Source of the DNA: JBQTIY01 sp052387675
GTDB taxonomy: Bacteria > Planctomycetota > B15-G4
Assembly: GCA_052387675.1 (NCBI GenBank)
Contig: JBQTIY010000002.1
Coordinates: forward strand, 396,043-460,042
Length of the DNA stretch: 64,000 nt
Reading direction: 5' to 3'
Position 1 is the first letter of the stretch; each line of letters opens with the position of its first letter. The position numbers and the translations under genes are program-made. The notes below the pieces were generated by a model. It made no database searches. It had not been told where the DNA came from and was given only the letters and a program-made list of their open reading frames with translations. Shown piece after piece: positions 18,480 through 26,662 of this stretch.

Positions 18480-19271
18480 TCAGGCGCGGCGCGCGACGGC
18501 CAGGAGCGAAACGCCGAAGGGCAGGTTGAGGCGCTGCTCGAGCGCCACTTCGGCGCGCGTGATGGCCGCCGCCAGCGCCTCGACCGGCCCCGGAAAGGGC
18601 ACGGAAAAGTCCGAGCTGGGTTCCACGGCGGCGCCTTCGCCCACGGCCGGCGTGGAATGCGCCGCGGCCGGTCCCGACGAGGCCCCCGCCCGCCAGCGAC
18701 GCCAGCGGCGCAGCGCCCAGACGGGCAGGAACAGCGCCATGGAGCTGTAGCTCAGGCGCTCGAGCCGAAAGCCGGCCCGCTGTAGCCGCTCGCGGAGCTG
18801 CGGACGCCGATAGCGGCGGTGATGGTGATAGGCCTCGTCGTGCGGACTCCACAGCGCCATGAAGGCCGGCACCGTGGCCACCAGCAAGCCGCCGGGCCGC
18901 AGCACGCGCGCGGTCTCGGCCATGGCCGCCACGTCATCTTCGAAATGCTCGAAGGCGTCGAGGGCCAGCACCACGTCAAAGGCGCCCGTCGCGAAGGGCA
19001 GGCGCATGGCGTCCCCCTTGACGATGCGATCGATGCCGCGCTGGCCGCAGAGCCGGATGGTCTCGTCGGAGATGTCCAGGCCCCGTATCCCGCCATAGTC
19101 GGCCAGGAAGCGGAAGGACATGCCCGTGGCGCAGGCCACGTCGAGCAACTGCAGCGGACGCTGCGCCGGCGCAAAGCGGTCGAGCGCGCCGCGCACGAGC
19201 GCTCGGCGGCCGCGATACCACCAATGCGTCTCCTCGACCGCAAACATCCGGTCGAACTCGGCGGTGTTCAC
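18480..19271 (-). CDS. SAM-dependent class I methyltransferase
   Basis: The 263-residue protein has methyltransferase motif I (LLDVACATGMSFRFLAD), acidic motif II (GLDISDETIRL), a GDAMRLPF segment and VLALDAFEHFED, followed by ARVLRPGGLLVATVPA. The early segment HWWYRGRR is common in methyltransferases of polysaccharide clusters. It starts at GTG 19271, which overlaps the stop of the WecA-like gene as GTGA. The longer upstream frame is rejected because it overlaps that gene. The substrate is unknown, most likely a sugar or lipid intermediate of the surface polymer. It is the last gene of the minus-strand cluster and converges with the lipoprotein gene. Confidence 0.85.
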   Translation of the reverse strand: MNTAEFDRMFAVEETHWWYRGRRALVRGALDRFAPAQRPLQLLDVACATGMSFRFLADYGGIRGLDISDETIRLCGQRGIDRIVKGDAMRLPFATGAFDVVLALDAFEHFEDDVAAMAETARVLRPGGLLVATVPAFMALWSPHDEAYHHHRRYRRPQLRERLQRAGFRLERLSYSSMALFLPVWALRRWRRWRAGASSGPAAAHSTPAVGEGAAVEPSSDFSVPFPGPVEALAAAITRAEVALEQRLNLPFGVSLLAVARRA

Positions 19272-20371
19272 CCGGCCGATTCCGAGGCAGGCTTGCGCAG
19301 GAGCGCGCGGCGCTCGTAGAGCATGATCACGCGCGTCACCGCGATCATGAAGACCAGGCTCAGCACGAGCAGCAGCCAGCGATAGGGCGAGGTGCTGAAG
19401 CCGGCCACGACACCGACGCTGGCCAGGATGATCCCCAGCCCCCACAGCAGCACGACGGCTTCCACGGGCGTGAAGCCCGCCCGCACGAGCCGGTGGCTGA
19501 GATGGTAGTTGTCGCCGAGATAGATCGGGCGCTTGTCGACCACGCGCATCAGCACGACAAAGGCTGCGTCATAGAGCGGCACCGACATGATGAGCACGGC
19601 CGGGATCAGGTTGGATAGCCCCGGGGCGTTCAAGCCGCCGCTGAAGAAGCCCTTGGAGAGGTCGAACTGGATCCAGGCCATCCAGAAGCCCACGAACATG
19701 CTGCCTGCATCCCCGAGGAAGACGCGCGAGCGCGGAAAGTTGTAGGGCAGAAAGCCGAGCAGGGCACCCACCAGCAGCGCCGCGAAACTCAGCGAGCGCA
19801 CGCTGTACTGGTGGCCGAGATAGAAGAGCGAGGCGGAGAAGGCAATGACCGACAGGCCGGCCATGAGGCCGTTCATGTTGTCGGAGAAGTTGAAGGAGTT
19901 GATGATCGTGAGGTACCAGCACAGAAAGAAGAGCTGGTAGATCCAGGCCTCGATCGGCCCGCCCTCCGTCATCAGCCGCCACAGGTGCGGCCCCATGAGC
20001 ATGAGCACGCCGGCCACTTGGCCGAGCAGCTTGGTGTGGAAGGCCATGCGATCTTTGAAGAGATCGTCGAAGACCCCGGTCACGAACATGATCGCGGCCG
20101 CCACGAGCACCCAGAAGGTTTCGCCCAGCTTGAGGTCGAAGCCGGCGGCCGAAGCGGCGTAGCGATTGATGACCCAGAGACCCAGGCCCGCCGCGAGCGT
20201 CACGCCCACGCCGCCGAGCAACGGCGTGACCTGCTCGTGCTGCTTTCTGCCGCCGGGTTTGTCGACGATGTTGAGGCGTCGCGCCACGAGCATGCAGAGC
20301 GGCACCGTGACGAGCGCGATCGTGAACGCGACCATCAGGCCCTGGGCCGCGAACTTCAGGACATTCTGCAA
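19268..20371 (-). CDS. WecA/MraY-like polyprenyl-phosphate sugar-phosphate transferase
   Basis: The 367-residue membrane protein has about ten hydrophobic segments and the motifs of the MraY/WecA/TagO family: PGGRKQHEQVTPLLGG, VTGVFDDLFKDRM, NSFNFSDNMNGLMAG, FLGDAGSMFVGF and the cytoplasmic NYHLSHRLVRAG. Such enzymes transfer a sugar-1-phosphate from a UDP-sugar to undecaprenyl phosphate, the first step of surface-polysaccharide synthesis. The start is TTG 20371, with GGAGGAG about ten bases upstream and no ATG in frame that fits. The HIH-type motif is seen as SHRL, closer to WecA than MraY. It overlaps the methyltransferase start by four bases. Confidence 0.92.
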   Translation of the reverse strand: MQNVLKFAAQGLMVAFTIALVTVPLCMLVARRLNIVDKPGGRKQHEQVTPLLGGVGVTLAAGLGLWVINRYAASAAGFDLKLGETFWVLVAAAIMFVTGVFDDLFKDRMAFHTKLLGQVAGVLMLMGPHLWRLMTEGGPIEAWIYQLFFLCWYLTIINSFNFSDNMNGLMAGLSVIAFSASLFYLGHQYSVRSLSFAALLVGALLGFLPYNFPRSRVFLGDAGSMFVGFWMAWIQFDLSKGFFSGGLNAPGLSNLIPAVLIMSVPLYDAAFVVLMRVVDKRPIYLGDNYHLSHRLVRAGFTPVEAVVLLWGLGIILASVGVVAGFSTSPYRWLLLVLSLVFMIAVTRVIMLYERRALLRKPASESAG

Positions 20372-20483
20372 CGCGCCGTGACTCCTCCAGCCCCATCCGA
20401 TCGGGACTTGGCGAAGGGGATGAATCTACCCTTCCCGGCGCGCCTTCACCACGGGCTGAAGCCGGGCGGCTGAAGGGCGAGCA

Positions 20484-21542
20484 CTAGCCGCGCAGGCGCA
20501 CACCGCGGCGATCCAGCCAATCGAAGACGCCATCGACCTCGCAGAGCACCTCGGCCAGGTCGGAGGCCTCGGTGACGGCAAAGCGCCGCAGTTCGAGCCG
20601 CTCTGTCTGGGGATCATTGAAGCCCGGCATGGCTGTGATGGCGCTGCGCACGCCGAGGTCGCGCAGGATGGCCAGCGTGTCGGCGTTGTAGTCCCAGCTC
20701 CGCCCATAGGGATAGGCGAAGCTCTCGACCGGCTTCCCCAGCCAGGACTGCAAGTCCTGGATCGAGCCCTCGATCTCGCGGCGCTGCTGATCCTTGTCGA
20801 GTGAGGAGAGCACTAGGTGGTCCACCGTGTGCGCACCGATTTCCACGCCGGCGCGGTCCAGGGCGCGGCACTCTTCGGGCCCCAAGTAGACCTGGCGCGC
20901 CAGCGCCGCCTCGTCGCCGCCGATGCCGCGAAAGGCCTCGTCCAAGAGGCGGTCGCGATCCGCCGCCGAGATCTCGTACTTGAGTAGGCGCTTGAGCTGG
21001 TACTCGGCAGCGACCGGATCGGCCGGCAGCGCGCGCAGCTCGGTCTGCAAGTGCGAGCGCTCCACCTGGGCGGCGAGCTGCTCGCCCAGCGCATGCGGCC
21101 CCTTGGCATGCAGCACCCAAAAGTAGTGGTGCAGCCAGTTGAGACGCCCCTTCATCGGGCCGGTCTGGACGTAGATCGTGGCTGTGGCGCCCTGGGCCGC
21201 GAGCAGCGGCAGCAGCCGGTCGTGGTTGTCGCGGTAGCCATCATCGAAGGTCAGCACGACGCGATCACGCGGCGTCTGCCCGGACTCGAAGGCGGCCACC
21301 ATGCTCCCCACCGTCGCCGTCGAGTAACCCGAACGCTTTAGCAACTGCAGCAGACGTGCCAGCTTGGCCTCGCCGATCTTCATGTGCCCGGGCAGATAGT
21401 CCGTTTCCGGCGGATGCCCGACATTGTGAAACATGAGCACCGGCACGCCGCTGCGACTGCTCCGAAAGCAGCGCCGCAGCCCGCTGAAGTGCAGCGTGCG
21501 CGCGACGAGGCGTCGCAGCCAGCGCTTGAGGAGTTGCTTCAT
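20484..21542 (-). CDS. Polysaccharide deacetylase (NodB homology domain)
   Basis: The 352-residue carbohydrate esterase family 4-like protein has motif 1 VVLTFDDGYRDNHD and motif 2 GAHTVDH, with the H-x-x-x-H metal ligands present. Motif 3-like SFAYPYGRSWDY follows. The insert between motifs 1 and 2 (about 150-230) is long and helical, as in YadE-type deacetylases found in exopolysaccharide clusters. The start is taken as ATG 21542; TTG 21572 would give a TTGA overlap with the upstream acetyltransferase. There is no clear signal peptide, so it may act in the cytoplasm on lipid-linked sugars. Confidence 0.9.
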   Translation of the reverse strand: MKQLLKRWLRRLVARTLHFSGLRRCFRSSRSGVPVLMFHNVGHPPETDYLPGHMKIGEAKLARLLQLLKRSGYSTATVGSMVAAFESGQTPRDRVVLTFDDGYRDNHDRLLPLLAAQGATATIYVQTGPMKGRLNWLHHYFWVLHAKGPHALGEQLAAQVERSHLQTELRALPADPVAAEYQLKRLLKYEISAADRDRLLDEAFRGIGGDEAALARQVYLGPEECRALDRAGVEIGAHTVDHLVLSSLDKDQQRREIEGSIQDLQSWLGKPVESFAYPYGRSWDYNADTLAILRDLGVRSAITAMPGFNDPQTERLELRRFAVTEASDLAEVLCEVDGVFDWLDRRGVRLRG

Positions 21543-21568
21543 GACGTGGGGCCTGAGGGTGAACGAGT

Positions 21569-22672
21569 TCAAGCGGAGAGGTGCTCGGCATCGCGATCAC
21601 CATCGGCCAAGTGCCAGGTGCTGATCTTGCGCCCGGCTTCGGCCGCCGCGCCTGCGCTGCAGTTTCGCACGATGAAGGGGAAGATATCGCGGAAGGGCCG
21701 GCGCTGGCGAGGACCGCGATAGGCCAGTCGGCGCAGCAGCGGCACCGCCGGGTGATGTTCGAAGAGCAGGGCCGTGGCCTCCTCCATGCCGCGCGCATGC
21801 GCCGCCGCGGTGAAGGCCAAGAGCAGCGTGTGGGCGCTCTCCGCGTCGCGGGCCAGATGATCGACCAGAAAGGCGTGGCCGTCGACGAACTCGGCCACCA
21901 GCCAGCCATCGAGCGGGCCTTGCGCCGCGCCGCCGCGCCGCAAGGCAAAGCACTCCTGCCGGCGCGTGGGCGTGTCGATGTAGCGCCAGTTCAGCCAGTC
22001 GGCGCGGCGCTCGCCGATCAGCCCCCGCGGCGGCACGAGCTCCTCGAAGAGCTGGTCGGCGGCTTCGTCAAAGCGGGCGATGCGCTCCAGCACGCGGCCG
22101 CCGGCCTGCGGCCCCAGCCGACGCCGGTCGGCCTGGCGCAGCGCGATATCGAAGAGTGGAGCGAGGAGTGCCGCCAGCGGGCCGATGCGCCCCAAGCGCA
22201 AGAGCGAGCGCCGGCTGCGGAAGCGCCGCCGCCACACGGGCGCATGCCCGATGAGCTGCCACCCGTTGCGCAGAAAGCCATTGAGTGAACGCCGCCCGGA
22301 ATAGGCGAAGGCCAGCGGGACGCCGCTCTGCCCGGCTGCGGCGCAGACCAAGTCATCGAGACCCGTGAAGATGCGCTGCCCCCGCGCCTCGGGCGCCGTC
22401 ATGGCGTCGCTGGCCTGCATGAGCGTGACGGGCTCGCCATCCAGGCGGAAGCGGCGCGGTGTGTAGGCGTAGCCGCCCAGCACGCGGCCATCGGCTGCGC
22501 AGGCCAGCCGTGCGATCGCGGGTCCATGCGGATTCTGGTCGTACTTCCAGGCAAAGGTCTCGGCCGTCTTCTGCTTGCCGAAACACAGATTGAAGAGCCG
22601 CGCCTGTTCGGCGTGATCGCTCGGGAGCGCCGGCCGGGCCGTCCAGCCCGAGCCCGCAGGTGCCGATGTCAC
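21569..22672 (-). CDS. GNAT-type acetyltransferase of the polysaccharide cluster
   Basis: The 367-residue protein starts at GTG 22672 (GTGA overlap with the upstream gene). Its N-terminal half looks like a GNAT fold: ALPSDHAEQARLFNLCFG, then RVLGGYAYTPRRFRL, and the acetyl-CoA-binding-like MTAPEARGQRIFTGLDDLV. The C-terminal half contains DWLNWRYIDTP and a second GNAT-like segment (FLVDHLARDAESAHTLLLAF). Double-GNAT proteins of this kind are common in exopolysaccharide loci, where they are thought to acylate sugars. The acceptor is unknown. Confidence 0.65.
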   Translation of the reverse strand: MTSAPAGSGWTARPALPSDHAEQARLFNLCFGKQKTAETFAWKYDQNPHGPAIARLACAADGRVLGGYAYTPRRFRLDGEPVTLMQASDAMTAPEARGQRIFTGLDDLVCAAAGQSGVPLAFAYSGRRSLNGFLRNGWQLIGHAPVWRRRFRSRRSLLRLGRIGPLAALLAPLFDIALRQADRRRLGPQAGGRVLERIARFDEAADQLFEELVPPRGLIGERRADWLNWRYIDTPTRRQECFALRRGGAAQGPLDGWLVAEFVDGHAFLVDHLARDAESAHTLLLAFTAAAHARGMEEATALLFEHHPAVPLLRRLAYRGPRQRRPFRDIFPFIVRNCSAGAAAEAGRKISTWHLADGDRDAEHLSA

Positions 22673-23910
22673 GCGAGCGAACCCGCCGCGAGGGCGCGGC
22701 GCCGGGGCTCGGAGACGGCGCGCACCGCCCGCTCGACGTCGCGCGGCCGCAGCGTATTGTCCCAGCAGCCGGCGCGTCGGCGCGCCTCCTCCAGGGCCAG
22801 CAGCGGACCGGCCGGACGCTCGGCTCCCAGTGGCGCAGGATGCACCATCCGCACGTGGGCGCGCACGACGATGCCCCGATCTGCGAACCAGCGCTGCCAG
22901 GCGGCGAGTTGGTCGGGATCGTGGCCCGGCCGTCCGATGACATGCTCGACCGTCGTGGAGAGCCCCACTCCGCGCAGCGACTCCACTGCGGACTCCAGGC
23001 GTGGACGCTGCGGATCGTCCATGGGCACGACACCTGGCTCGTCAGGCCCCCCGGAGGCAGCGACGAGCACCTGCCGGCAACCGCCATTGAGCAGCGCCAC
23101 GGCCAGGGCCGGAGCGACCGAAGCTGCGCGCACGCGGCAGGCCCAGGGCACGCCCGGCGCAGCGGCGAGCATGCCGCGCGCGATGCGATGCGCGCGCTCG
23201 GGATCGGCGAGCAGATCGCGGTCCGCAAAGTGCAGAAAGCGCGCTCCGGCGCGATGGAGCGCATGCCGCACTTCCTCCAGGCACAGGGCCGCAGGATGAC
23301 TGCCGCAGAGCAGATCAACGCTGCGCAGCCCGTCCGGTGAGCGCGCCGCGCAGGCATCGAGCGGCAGCGACTGCCAAGCCGGGAAGGACTCGGGGCCGGT
23401 GGTCGGCGGTTCGAGCAGGGCCAAAGCCGGGCCGGCGCTTTGTCGCCCGATGGCGCCCGGAATGCGTTCGAGCGCCTCCCCGCGCGCCAGCGCACCGCCG
23501 ACACCGCCCGTGAGCGCGCCTTCCAGCCGCGGCAGCCGCGCCAGAAGCTGCGCACTGTAGTGACGCGCCAGGGGGCCCACCGCCAGGAGGCGTGCGCCCG
23601 GCGCCCAGCCCGAGAGCAGCGCGCGCAGTGGTCGTTCGTCCGGCACCGGATCGTCGGCCACTTCGCTGCCGCCCGCCCAGAGCAGCACGAGTTCGGCGCG
23701 CCACCAGCGCGCCTCGCGGCGCACCGTGCGATCGCTGAGGCTCTCGGTGTCCTGATCCATGATGCGCACTTCGGCGCCGAGCCGCATGAGCCGCGCGGCG
23801 GCGAGCGCTGCATCGCGCGGCGGCAACCGGACCAGCTCGGAGGTGGCCAGCGTCGCTCCGCGCCGCGGCGCACGCGTGACGACAACCAGGATGCGGCGAT
23901 GCGAGCTCAT
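22669..23910 (-). CDS. Degenerate radical SAM/B12-type protein without the cluster cysteines
   Basis: The 413-residue protein follows the layout of B12-binding radical SAM proteins but lacks the CX3CX2C motif. Residues 1-140 resemble the B12-binding domain (RILVVVTRAP; LVRLPPRDAALAAARLMRLG; LGAEVRIMDQDTE). Residues 208-290 resemble the barrel (LEEVRHALHRAGARFLHFAD, then VALLNGGCRQVLVAASGG). VEHVIGRPGHDPDQLAAW matches the usual F-x-x-G-x-P-x-E-T segment. Where the cysteines belong, only C202 and C210 occur, in the wrong spacing. It is probably not a radical enzyme. The start ATG 23910 overlaps the glycosyltransferase stop (ATGA), so it is still kept in the operon. Confidence 0.65.
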   Translation of the reverse strand: MSSHRRILVVVTRAPRRGATLATSELVRLPPRDAALAAARLMRLGAEVRIMDQDTESLSDRTVRREARWWRAELVLLWAGGSEVADDPVPDERPLRALLSGWAPGARLLAVGPLARHYSAQLLARLPRLEGALTGGVGGALARGEALERIPGAIGRQSAGPALALLEPPTTGPESFPAWQSLPLDACAARSPDGLRSVDLLCGSHPAALCLEEVRHALHRAGARFLHFADRDLLADPERAHRIARGMLAAAPGVPWACRVRAASVAPALAVALLNGGCRQVLVAASGGPDEPGVVPMDDPQRPRLESAVESLRGVGLSTTVEHVIGRPGHDPDQLAAWQRWFADRGIVVRAHVRMVHPAPLGAERPAGPLLALEEARRRAGCWDNTLRPRDVERAVRAVSEPRRRALAAGSLA

Positions 23911-25166
23911 GACTCAGGGACTCCCAGATCGCGGTAGAGCCTGAGCGTCGCATCGAGCTGCGCCTGGAGCGAGAAGCGCTCTTCGAAACGGGCGCGGCCG
24001 GCACGGCCCAGGGCCTGGGCCAGCTCCGGGTCGAGCAGCACGCGCTCGAGCCGCTGCGCCAGGGCCCCCACCTGAAGCGGATTCACGAGGAAGCCGGTGA
24101 CGCCGTCCTCAACCACGTCGGAGGGGCCGCCCCACATGGAGGCCACCACCGGCTTGGAGGCTGCCATGGCCTCCAGGTTGAGCAGGCCAAAGGACTCAAA
24201 GCAGAGCGAGGGCGTGGCCACGACCGCCGAGAGTTCGTAGGCCGCGCGCAGTTCTGCGCCGTTGAGCCAGCCGGCTTCCACAACCGCCTCGCGCACGCCC
24301 AACCGCAGAGCCAGAGCCATGAGTTCCTCGCGGAAGCCGGGCAGCGCCTCGCCCACGGTCAGCAGCACCGCGTCGGGGACGCTGCGGCGCAGGCGCGCCA
24401 ACGCATGCACGAGTTCCAGGCTGCCCTTGAGGCGATCGAGGCGTCCGCCGTGGAAAATGATTCGGCGGCCGGCGAGCCCGAGCCGCTCAGTCAGGGCCCG
24501 CATCTGCTCCACGGACGCCGGCTGCGTCTCGGTCGGCAGGCCATTGCTGATCGTCGTGCAGGGACCGATGCCGTTCTGCGCGAGCGCGGCGCCCATGGCG
24601 TCGGAGACGGCCACGAGCCGCGTGACGTCGCGGGCCAGCACGCGGCGGATGGTGCGGTTGCGGAAGGGGTTGTAGCGCCCGCGCACGCAGAGCGCGCACT
24701 TGAGCGGCCCGTTGCGATACACGACCGGGTCGCCCGGCTGCAGCCGCTCGTCCAGGTGGCAGAACATCTTCTGGTGACAGACCGGCATGATGTCGTGCAC
24801 GTGGAGCACGACCCGCGGACAGTGCCGCCGAGCGGCCGCCAGCGCCGCGTAGGAGAGGTGAATATGCAGGTTGTGCACATGGACCACGTCGGGCCGGAAC
24901 TCGGCCACGACGCGCTCTATGGCCTGCACACCGGCCGGATTGCGGAGGCTGCGCCAAGCGCGAAAGCGCAGGGGATAGGCCGGGGTCGGTTCGAGAAACA
25001 CCTGCACGCCGCCCTCGCGGCGCTGCTGACGCGCGGCGCCGGGCGCCTGCGTCGTCGCGAGAAAGCCCACTTGGTGGCCCAGAGCAGCCAGCCCCTCGGC
25101 CTGCAGGACCGCGACGCCCGCGGCCGAACTGCGGCCGTAGAGATCGTTCGCGAGGAGGACCCTCAG
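23907..25166 (-). CDS. GT4 family glycosyltransferase, probable CTG start
   Basis: This GT-B protein has an acceptor-side segment HVHNLHIHLSYAALAA, a cysteine-bearing loop (CHQKMFCHLD...CALC) and donor-site motifs IIFHGGRLDRLKG and ESFGLLNLEAMAASKPVVAS. A GTG at 25070 would cut off the first beta-strand. The frame continues upstream as LRVLLANDLYGRSSAAGV, an ideal GT-B beginning. It reaches an in-frame stop with no ATG, GTG or TTG before GTG 25070, so CTG 25166, one base after the radical SAM stop, is proposed as the start (419 residues). It transfers a sugar within the polysaccharide pathway; the donor is unknown. Confidence 0.85.
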   Translation of the reverse strand: MRVLLANDLYGRSSAAGVAVLQAEGLAALGHQVGFLATTQAPGAARQQRREGGVQVFLEPTPAYPLRFRAWRSLRNPAGVQAIERVVAEFRPDVVHVHNLHIHLSYAALAAARRHCPRVVLHVHDIMPVCHQKMFCHLDERLQPGDPVVYRNGPLKCALCVRGRYNPFRNRTIRRVLARDVTRLVAVSDAMGAALAQNGIGPCTTISNGLPTETQPASVEQMRALTERLGLAGRRIIFHGGRLDRLKGSLELVHALARLRRSVPDAVLLTVGEALPGFREELMALALRLGVREAVVEAGWLNGAELRAAYELSAVVATPSLCFESFGLLNLEAMAASKPVVASMWGGPSDVVEDGVTGFLVNPLQVGALAQRLERVLLDPELAQALGRAGRARFEERFSLQAQLDATLRLYRDLGVPES

Positions 25167-25167
25167 A

Positions 25168-26619
25168 TCAGATCTCGACGCCGGCGTCGCTCACGGGAGC
25201 GGGCGCCTTCACGCGCCCGAAGCTGAAGGCCCGCGCCAGCCGCGCCTTGCCCTCGTCCTTGTTCTCCCAGTAGTAACGCAGGCGCGCCAGGAAGCGGCGC
25301 GTGCGCGCCGGGCGCGATTCGTAGAAGGCCTCGTACTGCTCGACGAGCTCGCGCTTGATGCGGTTGAGTTCATCGTTGTTGAAGTTCTCGTGGATGTAGG
25401 GACTGCGGTCGCTGTCCACGTACTCGGTGCGCACCAGATCCGGATCGATGCGCCCCTTGAACTGTTCGAAGGAGGCCGTGGCGGTGAGCGGGTTGAAGAG
25501 CGAGGTGCGCACCCGGTCGGGCAGGCCCTCGCGCAGCACGGCGGCCGTCTCGGCGATGTCCTGCAGGGTCTCGCCGGGCGTGCCGACGATGAGGAACACC
25601 TTGGTCCAAATGCCGGCCCGGCGCGTGATCTTGAGCGCCTCGACGACCTTCTCGACCTTGTAGTCCTTCACGAGCGTGTCCAGGCTGCGCTGGCTGCCCG
25701 ACTCCACGCCGAAGTACATGCGGTTGAAGCCGGCGCGCTTCATGGTGCGGGCCATGTCGTAGTCCAGCATGTCCACGCGCGTCTCGCAGGACATGTTCAG
25801 CTTGAGACCGCGCTCCACGATGCCTTCGCAGATTTCATAGACACGCTTCTTCTGGCAGGTGAAGAGCTCGTCGATGAAGAGCACGTTGCCGGGGTTGTAG
25901 CGGTCGTGGATGAGCTGCAGCTCGTCCAGGATGTTCTTCACCGTGCGCGTGCGGAAGCCGCGGCCGGTGAGTTCCTTCTGGCAGAAGACGCAGCGGAAGG
26001 GGCAGCCGCGGCTGGTGAAGATGTAGAACAGCTTCTCCTTGTTCATCGCGGCGTAGCGCTCGAAGGGCAACTGCTCCCAGGCCGGGAACGGAATCCGGTC
26101 GAGGTCCTTGATCAACGCCGGCTGCGGATTCTGGTGGCGCGTGCCGTCGGCGCGCTGGAAGGCGATGCCGGGCACCGCGGCGAGGGCCGTGCGGCCCAGG
26201 TCGACGCCGCGCATGAAGTCCACGATGCTGTCCTCGGCTTCGCCGCCGATGACATAGTCGATGGCGCCGCTGTCCAAGAAGGTGTCCACATCCACGGTGG
26301 CGTGCGGGCCGCCCATGACCGTGACGACCTGCGGATTGTTGGCCTTGGCGCGCTGGGCGTAACGAATGGCCCGGTTCACGTGCGGCGTGAGCGCGGAGAG
26401 ACCCAGGATCTGCGCCTTGCGCAGATAGGCCTCGACCTCGGCCTCGGCGCAGACGCGCTCGTCACAGCACTCCACGTCAGCGCCCTGCTGACGCAGGATC
26501 GAGGCCAGGTAGATGATTCCCAGCGGCATGGCGATGAAGAAGTCGTCCTGCCCCGGCGGGGTCACATACATAAGGACGATCTTCTTCTTGGTGATCGGCG
26601 CAGCAGCGACGTCGGTCAT
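25168..26619 (-). CDS. B12-binding-type radical SAM protein of the polysaccharide cluster
   Basis: The protein of 483 residues has a B12-binding-like N-terminal domain (KIVLMYVTPPGQDDFF; MPLGIIYLASILRQQGADVE; LGLSALTPHVNRAI; VTVMGGPHATVD). A radical SAM barrel follows with FTSRGCPFRCVFCQKELT, where the CX3CX2C cysteines are intact, then NRMYFGVESGSQRSLDTL and IVGTPGETLQDIAETA. The start is ATG 26619; GTG 26628 is an alternative. It lies directly upstream of a glycosyltransferase and downstream of the flippase, so it may alter a sugar or a lipid carrier. The substrate is unknown. Confidence 0.88.
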   Translation of the reverse strand: MTDVAAAPITKKKIVLMYVTPPGQDDFFIAMPLGIIYLASILRQQGADVECCDERVCAEAEVEAYLRKAQILGLSALTPHVNRAIRYAQRAKANNPQVVTVMGGPHATVDVDTFLDSGAIDYVIGGEAEDSIVDFMRGVDLGRTALAAVPGIAFQRADGTRHQNPQPALIKDLDRIPFPAWEQLPFERYAAMNKEKLFYIFTSRGCPFRCVFCQKELTGRGFRTRTVKNILDELQLIHDRYNPGNVLFIDELFTCQKKRVYEICEGIVERGLKLNMSCETRVDMLDYDMARTMKRAGFNRMYFGVESGSQRSLDTLVKDYKVEKVVEALKITRRAGIWTKVFLIVGTPGETLQDIAETAAVLREGLPDRVRTSLFNPLTATASFEQFKGRIDPDLVRTEYVDSDRSPYIHENFNNDELNRIKRELVEQYEAFYESRPARTRRFLARLRYYWENKDEGKARLARAFSFGRVKAPAPVSDAGVEI

Positions 26620-26662
26620 GGAGAGCACCAGGGGGACGGGGTCGGCGAGAGGTCGGCAGGCG

